NCBI RefSeq assembly: GCF_008087625.1
Contig: NZ_CP042997.1
Coordinates: 992,001-1,056,000 of the forward strand
DNA: 64,000 bases
Origin: Aquisphaera giovannonii
Lineage (GTDB): Bacteria > Planctomycetota > Planctomycetia > Isosphaerales > Isosphaeraceae
Direction of reading: 5' to 3'
Shown: positions 1-9,331 of the stretch, one piece after another
Layout: each line of letters starts with the position of its first letter
Numbering within the stretch: position 1 is the stretch's first letter
The notes under the pieces: generated by a model
The model's database searches: none
What the model saw: only the letters and a program-made list of their open reading frames with translations
Told to the model about the DNA's origin: nothing
Made by a program: the position numbers and the translations under genes

Positions 1-924
1 CGGCTCCAGCTCGCGGCCGGGGACCATCGCGGGGCCGCCCAGAGCTTCGACCATGGCCTCGCCATACTCGCGTCCGGCACCCCGCTCGACCGGCTCCTGC
101 CCCGGGCCCGCGAGGCGTGGGCCGGCCTGGTCGCCGCCAGGGCGCGCGGGCGGCGGGCCGAGGCGGCCGCCGAGCTCCACGGCCTCGCCGATCGGGTCCG
201 CTTCCTCTACGCGGCCGGCCCGAGGCCCACGGACGCCGCGCGGAGGCTCGAGGGGCGCCTGGCCGCGATCTGGCGCGCCCGAGGGCGAATCCGGCGGCAG
301 TTCGCGGAGGACGCCGACGAGGAATCGCGTGCCCGCCTCCGCGCCGACCTGCTGGATCTCGCCATCCTGTGGGCGGACCTGCGCGTCGAGCTCGCCGACG
401 AGCCCCTGCGCCCCGAGGCCCATCGCGAGGCGATGCGGACGCTGGCCGAGGCCGAGGCCGAGGCCGGGCCCTCGCCCGTGCTGTCGGAGGAGCGCCGCTT
501 CCACGCCGAGGCCATCGGCCTGCGCGAGCCGCCGTCGCGGGACTGCGGGACGCCACCGCGCACGGCCTGGGAGCACTACGCGCTCGCGCGTGCCCTGCTC
601 CGTCGCGGCGACCTCGAGGGGGCCGCCGCGGCGCTCGACCTCGCCGTGGCCTTGCAACCGCAGAGCCTGTGGGCCCAGTTCTACCGGGGGCGGTGCGCGC
701 TGCTCCGCAATCGGCCGGCCGAGGCCGTCGACGCCTTCGGCGCCTGCGTCGCCCTGGCCCCCGAGGCCGTCTGCTACTTCAACCGGTCCCTGGCCTATGC
801 CGGCCTCGGCGTCGCCGATCGGTCCAGGGACGACCTCGCACGGGCCCGCGCGATCGACGCGGGCCTCACCGCCCTCCCCCCGCGAGTCCCAGCGGCGCGG
901 CGGGCGGTCCCGGGCCGGCGGTAG
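1..924 (+). CDS. TPR-containing protein, C-terminal part (probably the tail of a Ser/Thr kinase)
   Basis: The reading frame is open from the first base of the window to the stop at 922-924, so the N-terminus lies outside. The translation has helical repeats of tetratricopeptide type: a GDHRGAAQSFDHGL-like unit at the very start, and near the end a run containing WEHYALARALLRRGDLEGAA and WAQFYRGRCALL, spaced about 34 residues as in TPRs. Planctomycete Ser/Thr kinases often carry such a TPR tail, so the missing part is probably a kinase domain; this is inference. The gene converges on the phosphatase that follows, with only 11 bases between the stops. Confidence 0.6.
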   Translation, partial: RLQLAAGDHRGAAQSFDHGLAILASGTPLDRLLPRAREAWAGLVAARARGRRAEAAAELHGLADRVRFLYAAGPRPTDAARRLEGRLAAIWRARGRIRRQFAEDADEESRARLRADLLDLAILWADLRVELADEPLRPEAHREAMRTLAEAEAEAGPSPVLSEERRFHAEAIGLREPPSRDCGTPPRTAWEHYALARALLRRGDLEGAAAALDLAVALQPQSLWAQFYRGRCALLRNRPAEAVDAFGACVALAPEAVCYFNRSLAYAGLGVADRSRDDLARARAIDAGLTALPPRVPAARRAVPGRR

Positions 925-935
925 GGGCCGCGGCC

Positions 936-1736
936 TCACCCCTCGCCCCGACGCAGCCGCCCCTCCACGCCGGCCTGCCAGAGCTCCGAGGTGTCGATGT
1001 CCATCGCGGTCAGCCATGTGCCGGCGCAGCAGGCGGTGTCGATGCACTTGATGTGCCCCAGGTCCAGGATCTCCCCCGCCCGCTGGGCGGTGTGGCCGAC
1101 GATGACCGGCTTGTTCCAGGGGAGAGGCAGGGGGACCGTCTCGCTCAGCGACTTCCAGCGCGATATCGAGGACGGCTGCGCCTGGAGCGGCAGGTAGGGG
1201 TCATAGTTCGCGTGGAGGAAGACGTGCGTGTCCGTCTCGAAGTGGTCCACGCTCTCCTCGATGAACCGGACATGGTCCGTGGGGATCCGGCCGACGTCCG
1301 ATCCGGCGCCGTAAGACCTGAGGGTCGCGTCGCCCCCCATCATGGTCCACCACCTGAGCGGGAGCCGCCCCGCGCGCACATCGAGCAGCATCTCCTCGTG
1401 ATTGCCCATCAAGTGCACCAGGCGGCAGCGGCGGCCCAGGTCGATGAGCATCTCGATGACGCCGCGGCTGTCCGGGCCCCTGTCGATGTAATCCCCGAGC
1501 ACCACGACCAGATCCTCGGGCGTCGGGGCGATCGCACCGATCAGGGCCTCCAGGGCCCGTGAGCAGCCGTGGATGTCGCCGATCGCGATGGTCCGAGGTC
1601 GCGAGTGCGTGATCCACCTCCCCGCCGGATCGGATCGGGGGCGAAAGTCGGCCCGTCTGCGCTTCATTCCAAAGTCTATGACATGAACTCCATGCTGGAA
1701 TATCGGCGGTCGAGGCGACGCTCCGCGGCGGAACAT
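936..1736 (-). CDS. Metallophosphoesterase, PPP-family Ser/Thr protein phosphatase
   Basis: The protein has the three metal-binding motifs of the calcineurin-like phosphatases in order: GDIHG, GDYIDRG and GNHE. These hold the two catalytic metals, and HxN/HT elements follow in the C-terminal half (VGHTAQ). With about 266 residues it matches bacterial PrpE/ApaH-like protein phosphatases and would act in the cytoplasm on phosphoproteins or small phosphorylated substrates. The first 22 residues are poorly conserved in character; an internal Met at about 1670, just before the conserved core, is an alternative start. It may oppose the kinases in the window, but nothing in the sequence links it to one. 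Confidence 0.85.
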   Translation of the reverse strand: MFRRGASPRPPIFQHGVHVIDFGMKRRRADFRPRSDPAGRWITHSRPRTIAIGDIHGCSRALEALIGAIAPTPEDLVVVLGDYIDRGPDSRGVIEMLIDLGRRCRLVHLMGNHEEMLLDVRAGRLPLRWWTMMGGDATLRSYGAGSDVGRIPTDHVRFIEESVDHFETDTHVFLHANYDPYLPLQAQPSSISRWKSLSETVPLPLPWNKPVIVGHTAQRAGEILDLGHIKCIDTACCAGTWLTAMDIDTSELWQAGVEGRLRRGEG

Positions 1737-1982
1737 CGCGAGAGTGGCCCGATGACCTCGATGACGGAGGGTGGACGGCCGGTGGGGGACTCTTCGATTG
1801 CTCCCGGGGACGGGAGGCAGGTGAAACGCCGCCCCCGGAGCCCGACGACGAGGGTATGGCAGGGGGACCGGGCCTCAGATCCGCCCACGGGCGGGCAGCC
1901 GGGGCTGGATGATTACCCCGGCGAGGAAGAAGATCACGTTGTGCGGGTCCTGAGGCTCTCATACCCCTCGGTGAGGGGTGGG

Positions 1983-2046
1983 CCGGATTCGATTCCCCCC
2001 TTACGAAGGGGGGATACAGGGGGGTGTATTCGACCGCCTCGGCCTG
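1983..2046 (+). repeat. Dispersed repeat A, copy 1
   Basis: This 64-bp block contains a CCCCCCTTACGAAGGG hairpin-like core followed by a GGGGGGT run and CGCCTCGGCCTG. It aligns without gaps to 7143-7206 at roughly 85 % identity by eye. Both copies are intergenic. Confidence 0.7.
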
Positions 2047-2065
2047 AGGAATCCACCCCCTCCCA

Positions 2066-2277
2066 CTCCCCCTTCGTAAGCTTTGCTTTACCCACAAGTC
2101 GAAGGTGCGGGCTCCCGGGTAGGGTGGGTCAGCCGACGGAGTCGGCGCAACCCACCGCATTTCGGTGGGTTGCGCCGACTCCGTCGGCTGACCCACCCTA
2201 CTCCGATGCGGCCCCGCAAGGGCCTGGCCGGAAAGAACTTGCGATTTGTGGGTAAAGCATAGCTTCGTAAGGGGGAG
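2066..2277. repeat. Nested inverted repeat (cruciform-forming element)
   Basis: The outer arms 2066-2097 and 2246-2277 are imperfect inverted copies (32 bp, a few mismatches). Inside them sits a perfect 39-bp inverted repeat, 2119-2157 against 2163-2201, with a five-base loop. The inner palindrome carries GGGTGGGTCAGCCGAC at its outer ends. One palindromic element appears to sit within another. Confidence 0.85.
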
Positions 2278-2543
2278 AGCCGGATTGGCTCCCCCCGCCG
2301 GGGGATGAACAGCACTTCCGGTAGCCGGAGCCTGACCTCCTTTCTCGCCGGGGTAATAGCGGGGGGGCAATCGAACGGGGGGCCGAACCGAGGCAATCCG
2401 GATTCGGGAGCTGGCTCTCCCCCGGGCGACTCCCCGATGCAAACGAATAGCTGGAGCATTCCCCCTCGTTCCCGGGGCTGGCTACAATGCGTCCCGCGCC
2501 AGGCCCGTCCGCCATGCCTGGGAGCCCTTTCGGAGAAGCGACG

Positions 2544-5480
2544 ATGCGGTCAAACCCCCCGGCCGTGATACGCCGGCTCTCGGTCGTCGCGGCGCTGGTG
2601 ATCGCGGCCGCATCGGCGGCCCCGCCGGCGGTGGACGAGGGGCGTGCGCCGGCCGCCCGGGGGGGGCGGGCGGCCTGGACGACGTCCTGCGTGGTCGGCT
2701 CGCCCGATCCGCCGCCGCCGTTCAAGGTGGTCCGGGCCTTCCCGAGCCTGAAGTTCGACCATCCCCTGCTCCTCGCCCGCGTCCCCGGGAGCGACCGCAT
2801 GGTCGTCGGGGAGCAGGCGGGGCGGCTGTACTCCTTCGCGAACCGGCCGGACGCGAAGGCCGAGGTCTTCCTGGACCTGCCCGGCGAGATCCGGACGGTG
2901 GGCCGGCTCGCCGGCGCGAAGGAGGTGGAGGCGGTGTATGGGCTGGCCTTCCATCCGGACTTCGAGCGGAACCGCCAGTGCTTCGTCTGCTACACCTTGC
3001 GGGGGGCCGACCCGGCCCGTCCGAACCTGCCGGACGGCACGCGGGTCTCGCGGTTCCGGGTGGCCGTAACGGACCCGCCGCGGGTCGATCCCGCGAGCGA
3101 GGAGGTCGTGATCTCCTTCCTGCAAGGGGGGCACAACGGCGGCGACATCCACTTCGGCCCCGACGGCATGCTCTACGTCTCCACGGGCGACGCGGCCAAC
3201 CCGAGCCCCCCCGACGTGTTCAACACGGGCCAGGACGTATCCGACCTGCTCTCCTCCATCCTGCGGATCGACGTGGATCGGAGGGATGAGGGGAAGGCCT
3301 ACGCCGTACCCCGGGACAACCCGTTCGTCGCGACGAAGGGGGCCCGTCCGGAGGTCTGGGCGTACGGCTTCCGCAACCCCTGGCGGATGAGCTTCGACCG
3401 CGAGACCGGCGACCTGTTCGTCGGCGACGTCGGCTGGGAGCTGTGGGAGATGATCCATCGGGTGCGGAAGGGGGGCAACTACGGCTGGTCGGCCATGGAA
3501 GGGCCGCAGCCCGTCCGCTCGGACCAGGTCGGGCCGACGCCGGTCCTCCCGCCCCTGATCGAGCTGCCGCACGCGATCGCCTGCAGCGTCACCGGCGGGC
3601 GGGTCTACCGGGGCAGGAAGCTCCCGGAGCTGGCCGGGGCGTACGTGTTCGGCGACTGGGAGACGCGGCGATTGTGGGCCGCCCGCTTCGAAGGGGACCG
3701 CGTCAAGGAGATGCCGGAGCTCGCGCGCCCGTCGGTCCGGATCGTCGCCTTCGGCGAGGATCGCGAGGGGGAGCTGTACTTCCTGGACCACGACGACGGC
3801 ACGCTGCACACACTGGAGCGGAACGACGCCGGCGCCCGGAACGCGGACTTCCCGACGAGGCTCTCGCAGACCGGGCTCTTCGACTCGGTCGGGGGCCAGA
3901 GGCCGGCGCCCGGGGTCATCCCCTTCGCGGTGAACAGCCGGCAGTGGCTGGACGGGGCGACCGAGGAGCACTGGGCCGCCTTCCCGGGGGGCTCGTCGGC
4001 CACCCTCCACGCCAACGGGAAGCCGGTCCCCGGCCTGGTCGGCTGGCATGAGTTCCGCATGCACTTCCCGAAGGGCGCGGTGCTGATGCGCACCCTCTCG
4101 CTGGCGGGCCGGCGGGTGGAGACGCAGCTGCTCCACTTCGACGGCGGCGACTGGCGGGCCTACACGTTCGCCTGGCGGGACGACCAGTCCGACGCCGACC
4201 TGGTCCCCGCCGGGGGGGCCGAGAGGGAGGTCCTTGATGGGGGCGGGGGCCGGCGGCGCGTCTGGCAGTTCCAGGGCCGCACGCAGTGCCTGACGTGTCA
4301 TAGCAACCAGTCGGAATATGCGCTCGCCTTCCTCCCCGAGCAGTTGAACCGCGTCGGGCCCGACGGGCGGGACCAGCTCGTCGCGCTGACGGAGGCGGGA
4401 TACGTCCGCCGAGCCGGCGACGACGGGGCGACCCTGCCGCCGTTCGACGCCGCGACCGCGGCGCGCGAGCCGCGGCTCGCGGACCCGGGCGACGAGGGCC
4501 GGCCGCTGGAGGCACGCGCCCGCTCCTACCTCCACGCCAACTGCGGCCATTGCCACTCGGACGGCGGCGGGGGATCGGTCCCCCTTCGCCTGAAATTCCC
4601 GACGCCGGTCGCCGAGATGCGGGCGGTCGACGCCCGCCCCACTCGCGGGGACTTCGGGCTGCCGGACGCGAGGATCATCAGGCCGGGCGACCCCTACGCG
4701 AGCACGCTCTACTTCCGCATGGCGAAGTTCGGCCGCGACCGCATGCCCCACGTCGGCTCCGAGCTGCCCGACGAGGCGGGCCTGGACCTCATCGCCCGCT
4801 GGATCGCCGGGATCGGAGGGGGCGGGCCGAGGGCGGAGGTCGACGCGGCGGGCCGGTCGCCGACCGACCCGAGGTCCGCGCAGGTCCTGGCGCGCAAGCT
4901 GGGCCGCGGCGAGCTCGATGCCGCCGGGCGGGGGGAGCTGCTGGCCTCGGCCGCGAAGCTCCCGCACGGCCCGATCCGGGACCTTTTCGAGGGCTACCTG
5001 CCGTCCGATGGCCGGAAGCGGCTCGGCCCGAATCCCCGGCCCCGGGCCATCCTGGACGTCGCGGGAGATCCCGGCCGCGGCGAGGCGCTCTTCTGGTCGC
5101 AGGCGGTCCGCTGCGGCACCTGCCACCGCGTCGGCACCCGCGGCACGGCGGTCGGCCCGGACCTCTCGGCCATCGGCAAGGCCCGCCCCCGAGAGGACCT
5201 GCTGCAGAGCCTCCTGGAGCCGTCTCGCCGGATCGAGCCCCAGTACGCCGCGTATGCCGTCGCCACCCACGACGGGCGTTCCCTCGCCGGCCTCCTGGTC
5301 AGGCGCGACGAGGCCGGCGTCGTCCTGCGCGACCCCCAGGGCAAGGACGTCGCCATCGCCGCCGCCGACATCGACGAGATGCGCCCCTCGCGGTCCTCGC
5401 TGATGCCCGACGGCCAGCTCGCCGACCTGACCGCCCAGGAGGCGGCCGACCTGCTCGCGTACCTCGCGTCCCTCAGGTGA
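2544..5480 (+). CDS. PQQ-type glucose/sorbosone dehydrogenase fused to cytochrome c domains
   Basis: Start chosen at the ATG preceded by GGAG; it opens with a signal peptide (VVAALVIAAASAAPPA), so the 978-residue protein is exported. The N-terminal 420 residues form a GSDH-type six-bladed propeller, with VYGLAFHPDF, QGGHNGGDIHFGPDG (about residue 193) and WAYGFRNPWRMSFD. The C-terminal half carries three haem-binding CxxCH motifs: CLTCH (about 581), CGHCH (about 667) and CGTCH (about 856). The last part resembles the haem-binding domain common in planctomycete membrane-bound dehydrogenases. The likely role is periplasmic oxidation of a sugar with electrons passed to c-type haem. The substrate cannot be read from the sequence. 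Confidence 0.88.
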   Translation: MRSNPPAVIRRLSVVAALVIAAASAAPPAVDEGRAPAARGGRAAWTTSCVVGSPDPPPPFKVVRAFPSLKFDHPLLLARVPGSDRMVVGEQAGRLYSFANRPDAKAEVFLDLPGEIRTVGRLAGAKEVEAVYGLAFHPDFERNRQCFVCYTLRGADPARPNLPDGTRVSRFRVAVTDPPRVDPASEEVVISFLQGGHNGGDIHFGPDGMLYVSTGDAANPSPPDVFNTGQDVSDLLSSILRIDVDRRDEGKAYAVPRDNPFVATKGARPEVWAYGFRNPWRMSFDRETGDLFVGDVGWELWEMIHRVRKGGNYGWSAMEGPQPVRSDQVGPTPVLPPLIELPHAIACSVTGGRVYRGRKLPELAGAYVFGDWETRRLWAARFEGDRVKEMPELARPSVRIVAFGEDREGELYFLDHDDGTLHTLERNDAGARNADFPTRLSQTGLFDSVGGQRPAPGVIPFAVNSRQWLDGATEEHWAAFPGGSSATLHANGKPVPGLVGWHEFRMHFPKGAVLMRTLSLAGRRVETQLLHFDGGDWRAYTFAWRDDQSDADLVPAGGAEREVLDGGGGRRRVWQFQGRTQCLTCHSNQSEYALAFLPEQLNRVGPDGRDQLVALTEAGYVRRAGDDGATLPPFDAATAAREPRLADPGDEGRPLEARARSYLHANCGHCHSDGGGGSVPLRLKFPTPVAEMRAVDARPTRGDFGLPDARIIRPGDPYASTLYFRMAKFGRDRMPHVGSELPDEAGLDLIARWIAGIGGGGPRAEVDAAGRSPTDPRSAQVLARKLGRGELDAAGRGELLASAAKLPHGPIRDLFEGYLPSDGRKRLGPNPRPRAILDVAGDPGRGEALFWSQAVRCGTCHRVGTRGTAVGPDLSAIGKARPREDLLQSLLEPSRRIEPQYAAYAVATHDGRSLAGLLVRRDEAGVVLRDPQGKDVAIAAADIDEMRPSRSSLMPDGQLADLTAQEAADLLAYLASLR

Positions 5481-5555
5481 CGCCGGCGATTGATCGCGAT
5501 CCGTACCCTTGAACCCAAGCTCGACGGCCGACTCGTGCGGCCGCGCCGGGACTCC

Positions 5556-6737
5556 TCACTTGGACCCGTCCAGGGCGGCGGCCGCCGCTTCCTGGAACGC
5601 CTTGCGCACCGGGGAGGCGTCGGAGTTCGGGTAGTCCGCCCGCTGGATCATCAGGATGTAGGCCCGCTTCTTGATCGGGTCGATCCACGCCTGGGTGCCG
5701 TACGCGCCGCCGTGGCCGAACGTGCCGGGGGACAGCATCGCGGTGATGCCCTGCGGCTCGCGGGTCACCGCCCAGCCCAGGCCCCACCCGTTGCCCGGCG
5801 TGAAGCCGGTCTTCAGGTCGCCCGTCTGCACCGAGGTCATCAGGGCGACGGACTCCGGCTTGACGTAGCGCCGGCCGTCCAGCTCGCCGCCGTTCAGGAT
5901 CATGCGGCAGAAGCGGGCGTAGTCCGGGGCCGTCGAGAACAGTCCGCCGTTCGCCGCGGGGAAGCGGTCGCGGCTCGTCGGGGGCTTGCCGTAGAGGATG
6001 CTCACGGGCGTCGCGTTCAGCTCGCCTTCCTTGCCCCGGCGGTACGAGGTCGCCAGCCGCGGGACCTGCCCCTCGTTGAGATAGAAGGTCGTGTCCTTCA
6101 TCCCCAGCGGCCCGGTCAGTCGCCGCTCGAGGAAGCGGTCGAACGGCATGCCCGAGGCCACCTCCACGATCCGGGCGGCCGTGTTGATCCCCGACTGGCA
6201 GTAGGCCCACTTCGAGCCCGGCGGGAACTGGACGGGCTTCCCGACATACACCGGCATGAGCCCGGCCAGGTCCTTGATGCCGCGGGCCTCGGCGGGCGTC
6301 GCCTCGGCCATCCCCGACGTGTGGGTGAGCAGGTGGCGGATCGTCACCGCGACCGGTTTCCCCTCCCGGTCCTTCAGCCCCTTGAACTCCGGCAGGTGCT
6401 TCTCGACGGGGTCTTCGACCGACAGCTTGCCCTCGTCCTGCATCATCATGACCGCCGTGGCCGTGATGGGCTTGGTCATCGAGGCGATCCAGAAGATCGT
6501 GTCCGGCCGCATGGCCCTGGCCCCGGCGATGTCCGCCTTGCCGGTCGCATCCATGTGGGCGATCCGCTCGGGGGTGGCCACCAGCGTGACCGCGCCGGCG
6601 ACCTCGCGATCGGCGACGCACTTCCCCATCGCCTCGCCCACGGAGGAGATCGACGGCGATGTCCCGGCGGACTCCTGGGCGAGCCCCGGGGTGGCCATCA
6701 GGCCGAGCGTGATGATCGTCGTTGCGAGCTTGTTCAT
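5556..6737 (-). CDS. Serine hydrolase, class C beta-lactamase/esterase family
   Basis: Start chosen at the Met that opens a signal peptide (MNKLATTIITLGLMATPGLAQ), 26 codons inside the longest frame, giving 393 residues. The catalytic SxxK motif is SMTK, and the second motif is a YxS/N-like YCQSG. The KTG position is replaced by HGG (GHGGAYG), as is frequent in esterase and peptidase members (EstB, penicillin-binding-protein-like). An exported enzyme cleaving an ester or amide is therefore more likely than a true beta-lactamase. It is convergent with the dehydrogenase upstream and preceded by a long intergenic region. Confidence 0.88.
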   Translation of the reverse strand: MNKLATTIITLGLMATPGLAQESAGTSPSISSVGEAMGKCVADREVAGAVTLVATPERIAHMDATGKADIAGARAMRPDTIFWIASMTKPITATAVMMMQDEGKLSVEDPVEKHLPEFKGLKDREGKPVAVTIRHLLTHTSGMAEATPAEARGIKDLAGLMPVYVGKPVQFPPGSKWAYCQSGINTAARIVEVASGMPFDRFLERRLTGPLGMKDTTFYLNEGQVPRLATSYRRGKEGELNATPVSILYGKPPTSRDRFPAANGGLFSTAPDYARFCRMILNGGELDGRRYVKPESVALMTSVQTGDLKTGFTPGNGWGLGWAVTREPQGITAMLSPGTFGHGGAYGTQAWIDPIKKRAYILMIQRADYPNSDASPVRKAFQEAAAAALDGSK

Positions 6738-7228
6738 GTGTGCCTCGGGAGGGTTCGCGGGCCGTTTCCGGAGATCGGGTCCATCGTACAGGGAGCCCAT
6801 CCGCAGGCAAGGCATGGGCGACCCCTCCCGGCGGCCGAATTCTCCGGGCCACCGCGCCTCGCGTCGGGCGGGGCCGGCCCCGGCGATGGTCGAGGAGCCG
6901 AGCCTCCCCGAGCCGCTCCGGGCCCGACGGCCCGGCGGCCGTGAGCGGGGCCGCCCCTCATCCCGGCTCCGGCGTGCCCCCGTCGGAAGGGCGCGGACCG
7001 GGTGCCGTCCGGCTGGCCCCGTTCGGGTCCCGTCCGCCTTCCAGGCCCTGCGTCAGTGGGCCGAGCTCCCTCAGTGACGGTCCCACGAGTCCTGTACCCC
7101 AGGCCGCGTCTCGTCGCGATCAGCCTCCGGCAAGAGGAACGTCCGGATCCGCTTCCCCCCTTACGAAGGGCGGATACGGGGGGGTGATTTGGATCGCCTC
7201 GGCCTGGATCCATCGGCGCCCGCCTCGC
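6738..7228. other. Non-coding stretch with dispersed repeat
   Basis: No convincing gene is seen here. It is the upstream region of the serine hydrolase, followed by repeat A copy 2, which directly abuts the gene relic that follows. Confidence 0.5.
7143..7206 (+). repeat. Dispersed repeat A, copy 2
   Basis: Partner of 1983-2046, in the same orientation and aligned over its full 64 bp. It lies about 25 bp before the cystathionine gamma-synthase relic, so it may mark the edge of the deletion that removed the rest of that gene. Confidence 0.7.
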
Positions 7229-7229
7229 G

Positions 7230-7471
7230 GCGGACTCGACGGTCGCGACGCCGTCTTCACCCGCACGCTCGACCTGGGCGCCGACGTCGTGATGCATTCG
7301 GCGACGAAGTCGCTCAACGGCCATCCCGACGTCCTCGCCGGCGCCGGTCACGCGGGCGGCGGATGCGCACCGGGAGGCGATCAAGCGGGTGCGCGTCCGG
7401 TCGGGCGGGGCGCTCGGCATCCTCGAGACGTGGCTCCTGCTGCGAGGGATGCGCACGCTCGACCCACCTGC
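7230..7471 (+). pseudogene. Cystathionine gamma-synthase/lyase relic (PLP enzyme fragment)
   Basis: Three short blocks match the Cys/Met-metabolism PLP enzyme family but lie in different frames. ADSTVATP comes first. After a one-base deletion there follows VFTRTLDLGADVVMHSATK with SLNGHPDVLAGA, which includes the PLP-binding SATK lysine. In a third frame comes AHREAIKRVRVRSGGALG and WLLLRGMRTL. Only the middle of a roughly 390-residue protein remains, with at least two frameshifts. It is a decayed fragment and not a working gene. The blocks are in the correct family order, which argues against chance. Confidence 0.75.
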
Positions 7472-7928
7472 ACCGGATAGCAGGATCTTGACGGCCTCGG
7501 CTTCGAGTATGCTAAGATCCGGCGCCATCATCGAAGGTGCCGCACCATCCTCCCGTCCACCTCGCCGGGCCTCTCCCCTCTCCCGGGGGCCCCTCGCGGA
7601 CGGGCGGGCGGTCGGGCTCGATCCCGGCCTCCGTCGAGCACGCCAGGTCCGCCGAATCCGCCGGAAAGCGGGGCGGGGCGCGGCGCGGTCGCGTCAGGAG
7701 GGTGACTTTGATCCCGGCTCGGAATCGATCCTTGAAGGCTTGTCCGACGGGCCCGGCGTGGCGTCGGCCGGGCTCGCCCCGCCCTCGACGGCGGCGGGGA
7801 CCGGTCGCGGGACCGGCCGGCGCGGCAGTCGGGCTGGCCCTGGCCGGTGGGCCTCGATCGTCGGGCGGCTCGGCGACGATGACCCGGCCCGTCCGGCATC
7901 CGTCGTCGTGAAGAGGAAGGAAGGTGAG

Positions 7929-8159
7929 ATGACAGGTCGCTCCAATCGACTTCGCGGGTTGTGCCTGGCGATCGTCCTGGCGGCGCCCGCGCCGATGCTC
8001 GTGGGCTGCCAGCCGGCGGACGTGGGGACCGTGGGAACGCCGCGCGAGGCCGGCGCCGACGGCAAGGCGGTCGCGCCGCGCCCCAACCCCCGCGCGGGGA
8101 CCGATGCGCCCGCCAAGGGGGGCAAGGCCAGGCCGACGGAGTCCTCGTCCGGCAGGTGA
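7929..8159 (+). CDS. Small lipoprotein
   Basis: A 76-residue protein beginning [11 protein letters not shown] with a hydrophobic stretch and a lipobox (LVGC, cysteine at residue 29), followed by a short Pro/Gly/Lys-rich tail. A purine-rich GGAAGGAAGG ribosome site precedes the ATG. Small lipoproteins of this kind are commonly encoded next to DUF1559 genes in planctomycetes, as here (126 bp upstream). The mature part has no recognisable domain and its function is unknown. It should sit in a membrane facing the periplasm. Confidence 0.65.
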   Translation: MTGRSNRLRGLCLAIVLAAPAPMLVGCQPADVGTVGTPREAGADGKAVAPRPNPRAGTDAPAKGGKARPTESSSGR

Positions 8160-8284
8160 CCCGGCCTCCGTCGCGGGGGGCCGCTCGATGCCGGGGCCGT
8201 CCCGGATCCGCGGCCCCGCCCTTCCCCAGGACTTCCACCCTCATTCATCCGAATCCCGCCGACCGTCTCCCGAGGAGAGTCCCC

Positions 8285-9331
8285 ATGACCGGAAGCCAAC
8301 GCCGCCCCACGGCGGCGCGCGGATTTACCCTGATCGAGCTCTTGGTGGTGATCGCGATCATCGCCGTGCTGATCGCCCTGCTCCTGCCGGCGGTGCAGTC
8401 CGCCCGCGAGGCCGCCCGCCGCGCCCAATGCGTCAACAACCTGAAGCAGCTCGGCCTGGCCGCGGCGAACTACGAGAGCACCAACGGCTGCCTGCCGCCG
8501 GCCAATCTGACGACGGTGCGCGTCCGCGACGGATTGACCAAGGACAGCCTCAGCATCTGGTTCCGCCTCGCCCCGTATTTCGAGCAGAAGCAGGTCTACG
8601 ACGCGGCCAACTTCTCGCTCTGCCAGTCGGACCACGCGAACCTGACCTGCATCAATCAGGGGGTCGCGTCGCTCTGATGCCCGAGCGACCCGATGGTCTC
8701 CGACTCGGCGCCGCTGGATTCCAGCTTCGAGTATTCCGGGCCCGGCAGCTTCAAGATGCAGTTCAGCAGCTACGCCTGCAACACGGGCATGTGGGCGCTC
8801 AACATCCGGACGACCAACTCCAATTACCAGGCCCGCCTGGCCAGCATGTCCGGGGTCATGTACGGCCATTCCTCCGTCCGGTTCGCCGCGATCACCGACG
8901 GCACGAGCAACACGGCGGCCTTCGCCGAGCACGGCCACTCGCTGCTGGATCCGAGCATCCGCAACTACTACCAGTGGTGGAGCTCGGGCTACTACACCGA
9001 CAACATGTTCGACAGCTACTGGCCGTTGAACGCCCAGAAGTCCGCGGTCCGCGGGCTGTTCAGCAACGGCGACTACGAGGAATACCTGCCGATCTTCGTC
9101 TCCAGCTTCCACCCCGGCGGCGCGAACATGGCGTTCGTGGACGGCTCGGTGCGGTTCATCAAGGAGACGATCGACACCTGGAGGAACGACCCGGGCACCG
9201 GCGACCCCCCGGGCGTCACCTGGGATTCCAGCCAGTCCACCTACGTCGTCGGCCCGGGCGCGAAGGTCGGCGTCTTCCAGGCCCTCACGACCCGGGCCAA
9301 GGGCGAGGTCGTCAGCGCGGACCAGTATTGA
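8285..9331 (+). pseudogene. DUF1559 pseudopilin-like protein, interrupted by an in-frame TGA
   Basis: The N-terminus is a textbook type IV pilin/pseudopilin signal ([20 protein letters not shown]), followed by the DUF1559 signature ([26 protein letters not shown]). At 8675-8677 a TGA stops the frame. Without any frame change the protein then continues with CPSDP and the rest of DUF1559, including FHPGGANMAFVDGSVRFI, to 9331. The family has a conserved CPSDP, and a Trp (TGG) just before it would fit, so a single TGG to TGA change or a sequencing error explains the break. If read through, the protein is 348 residues and complete. Members are exported surface-structure or pseudopilin-like proteins of planctomycetes. 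Confidence 0.85.

Larger units (their letters stand above)
1737..2543. other. Non-coding stretch with nested palindromes
   Basis: No gene is seen in these 800 bases. They hold a dispersed repeat (1983-2046) and a large nested inverted repeat (2066-2277), described separately. The segment 2280-2540 looks like ordinary leader DNA for the next gene. Confidence 0.6.

Noticed and set aside
5556-6737. Antibiotic-inactivating beta-lactamase
   Set aside because: The KTG motif is HGG and the protein fits the broad class C-like esterase/peptidase group; resistance cannot be claimed.
8675-8677. Selenocysteine reading of the TGA in the DUF1559 gene
   Set aside because: The residue before CPSDP is not a conserved Cys in this family and Trp fits with one base change; no redox function is known for DUF1559.
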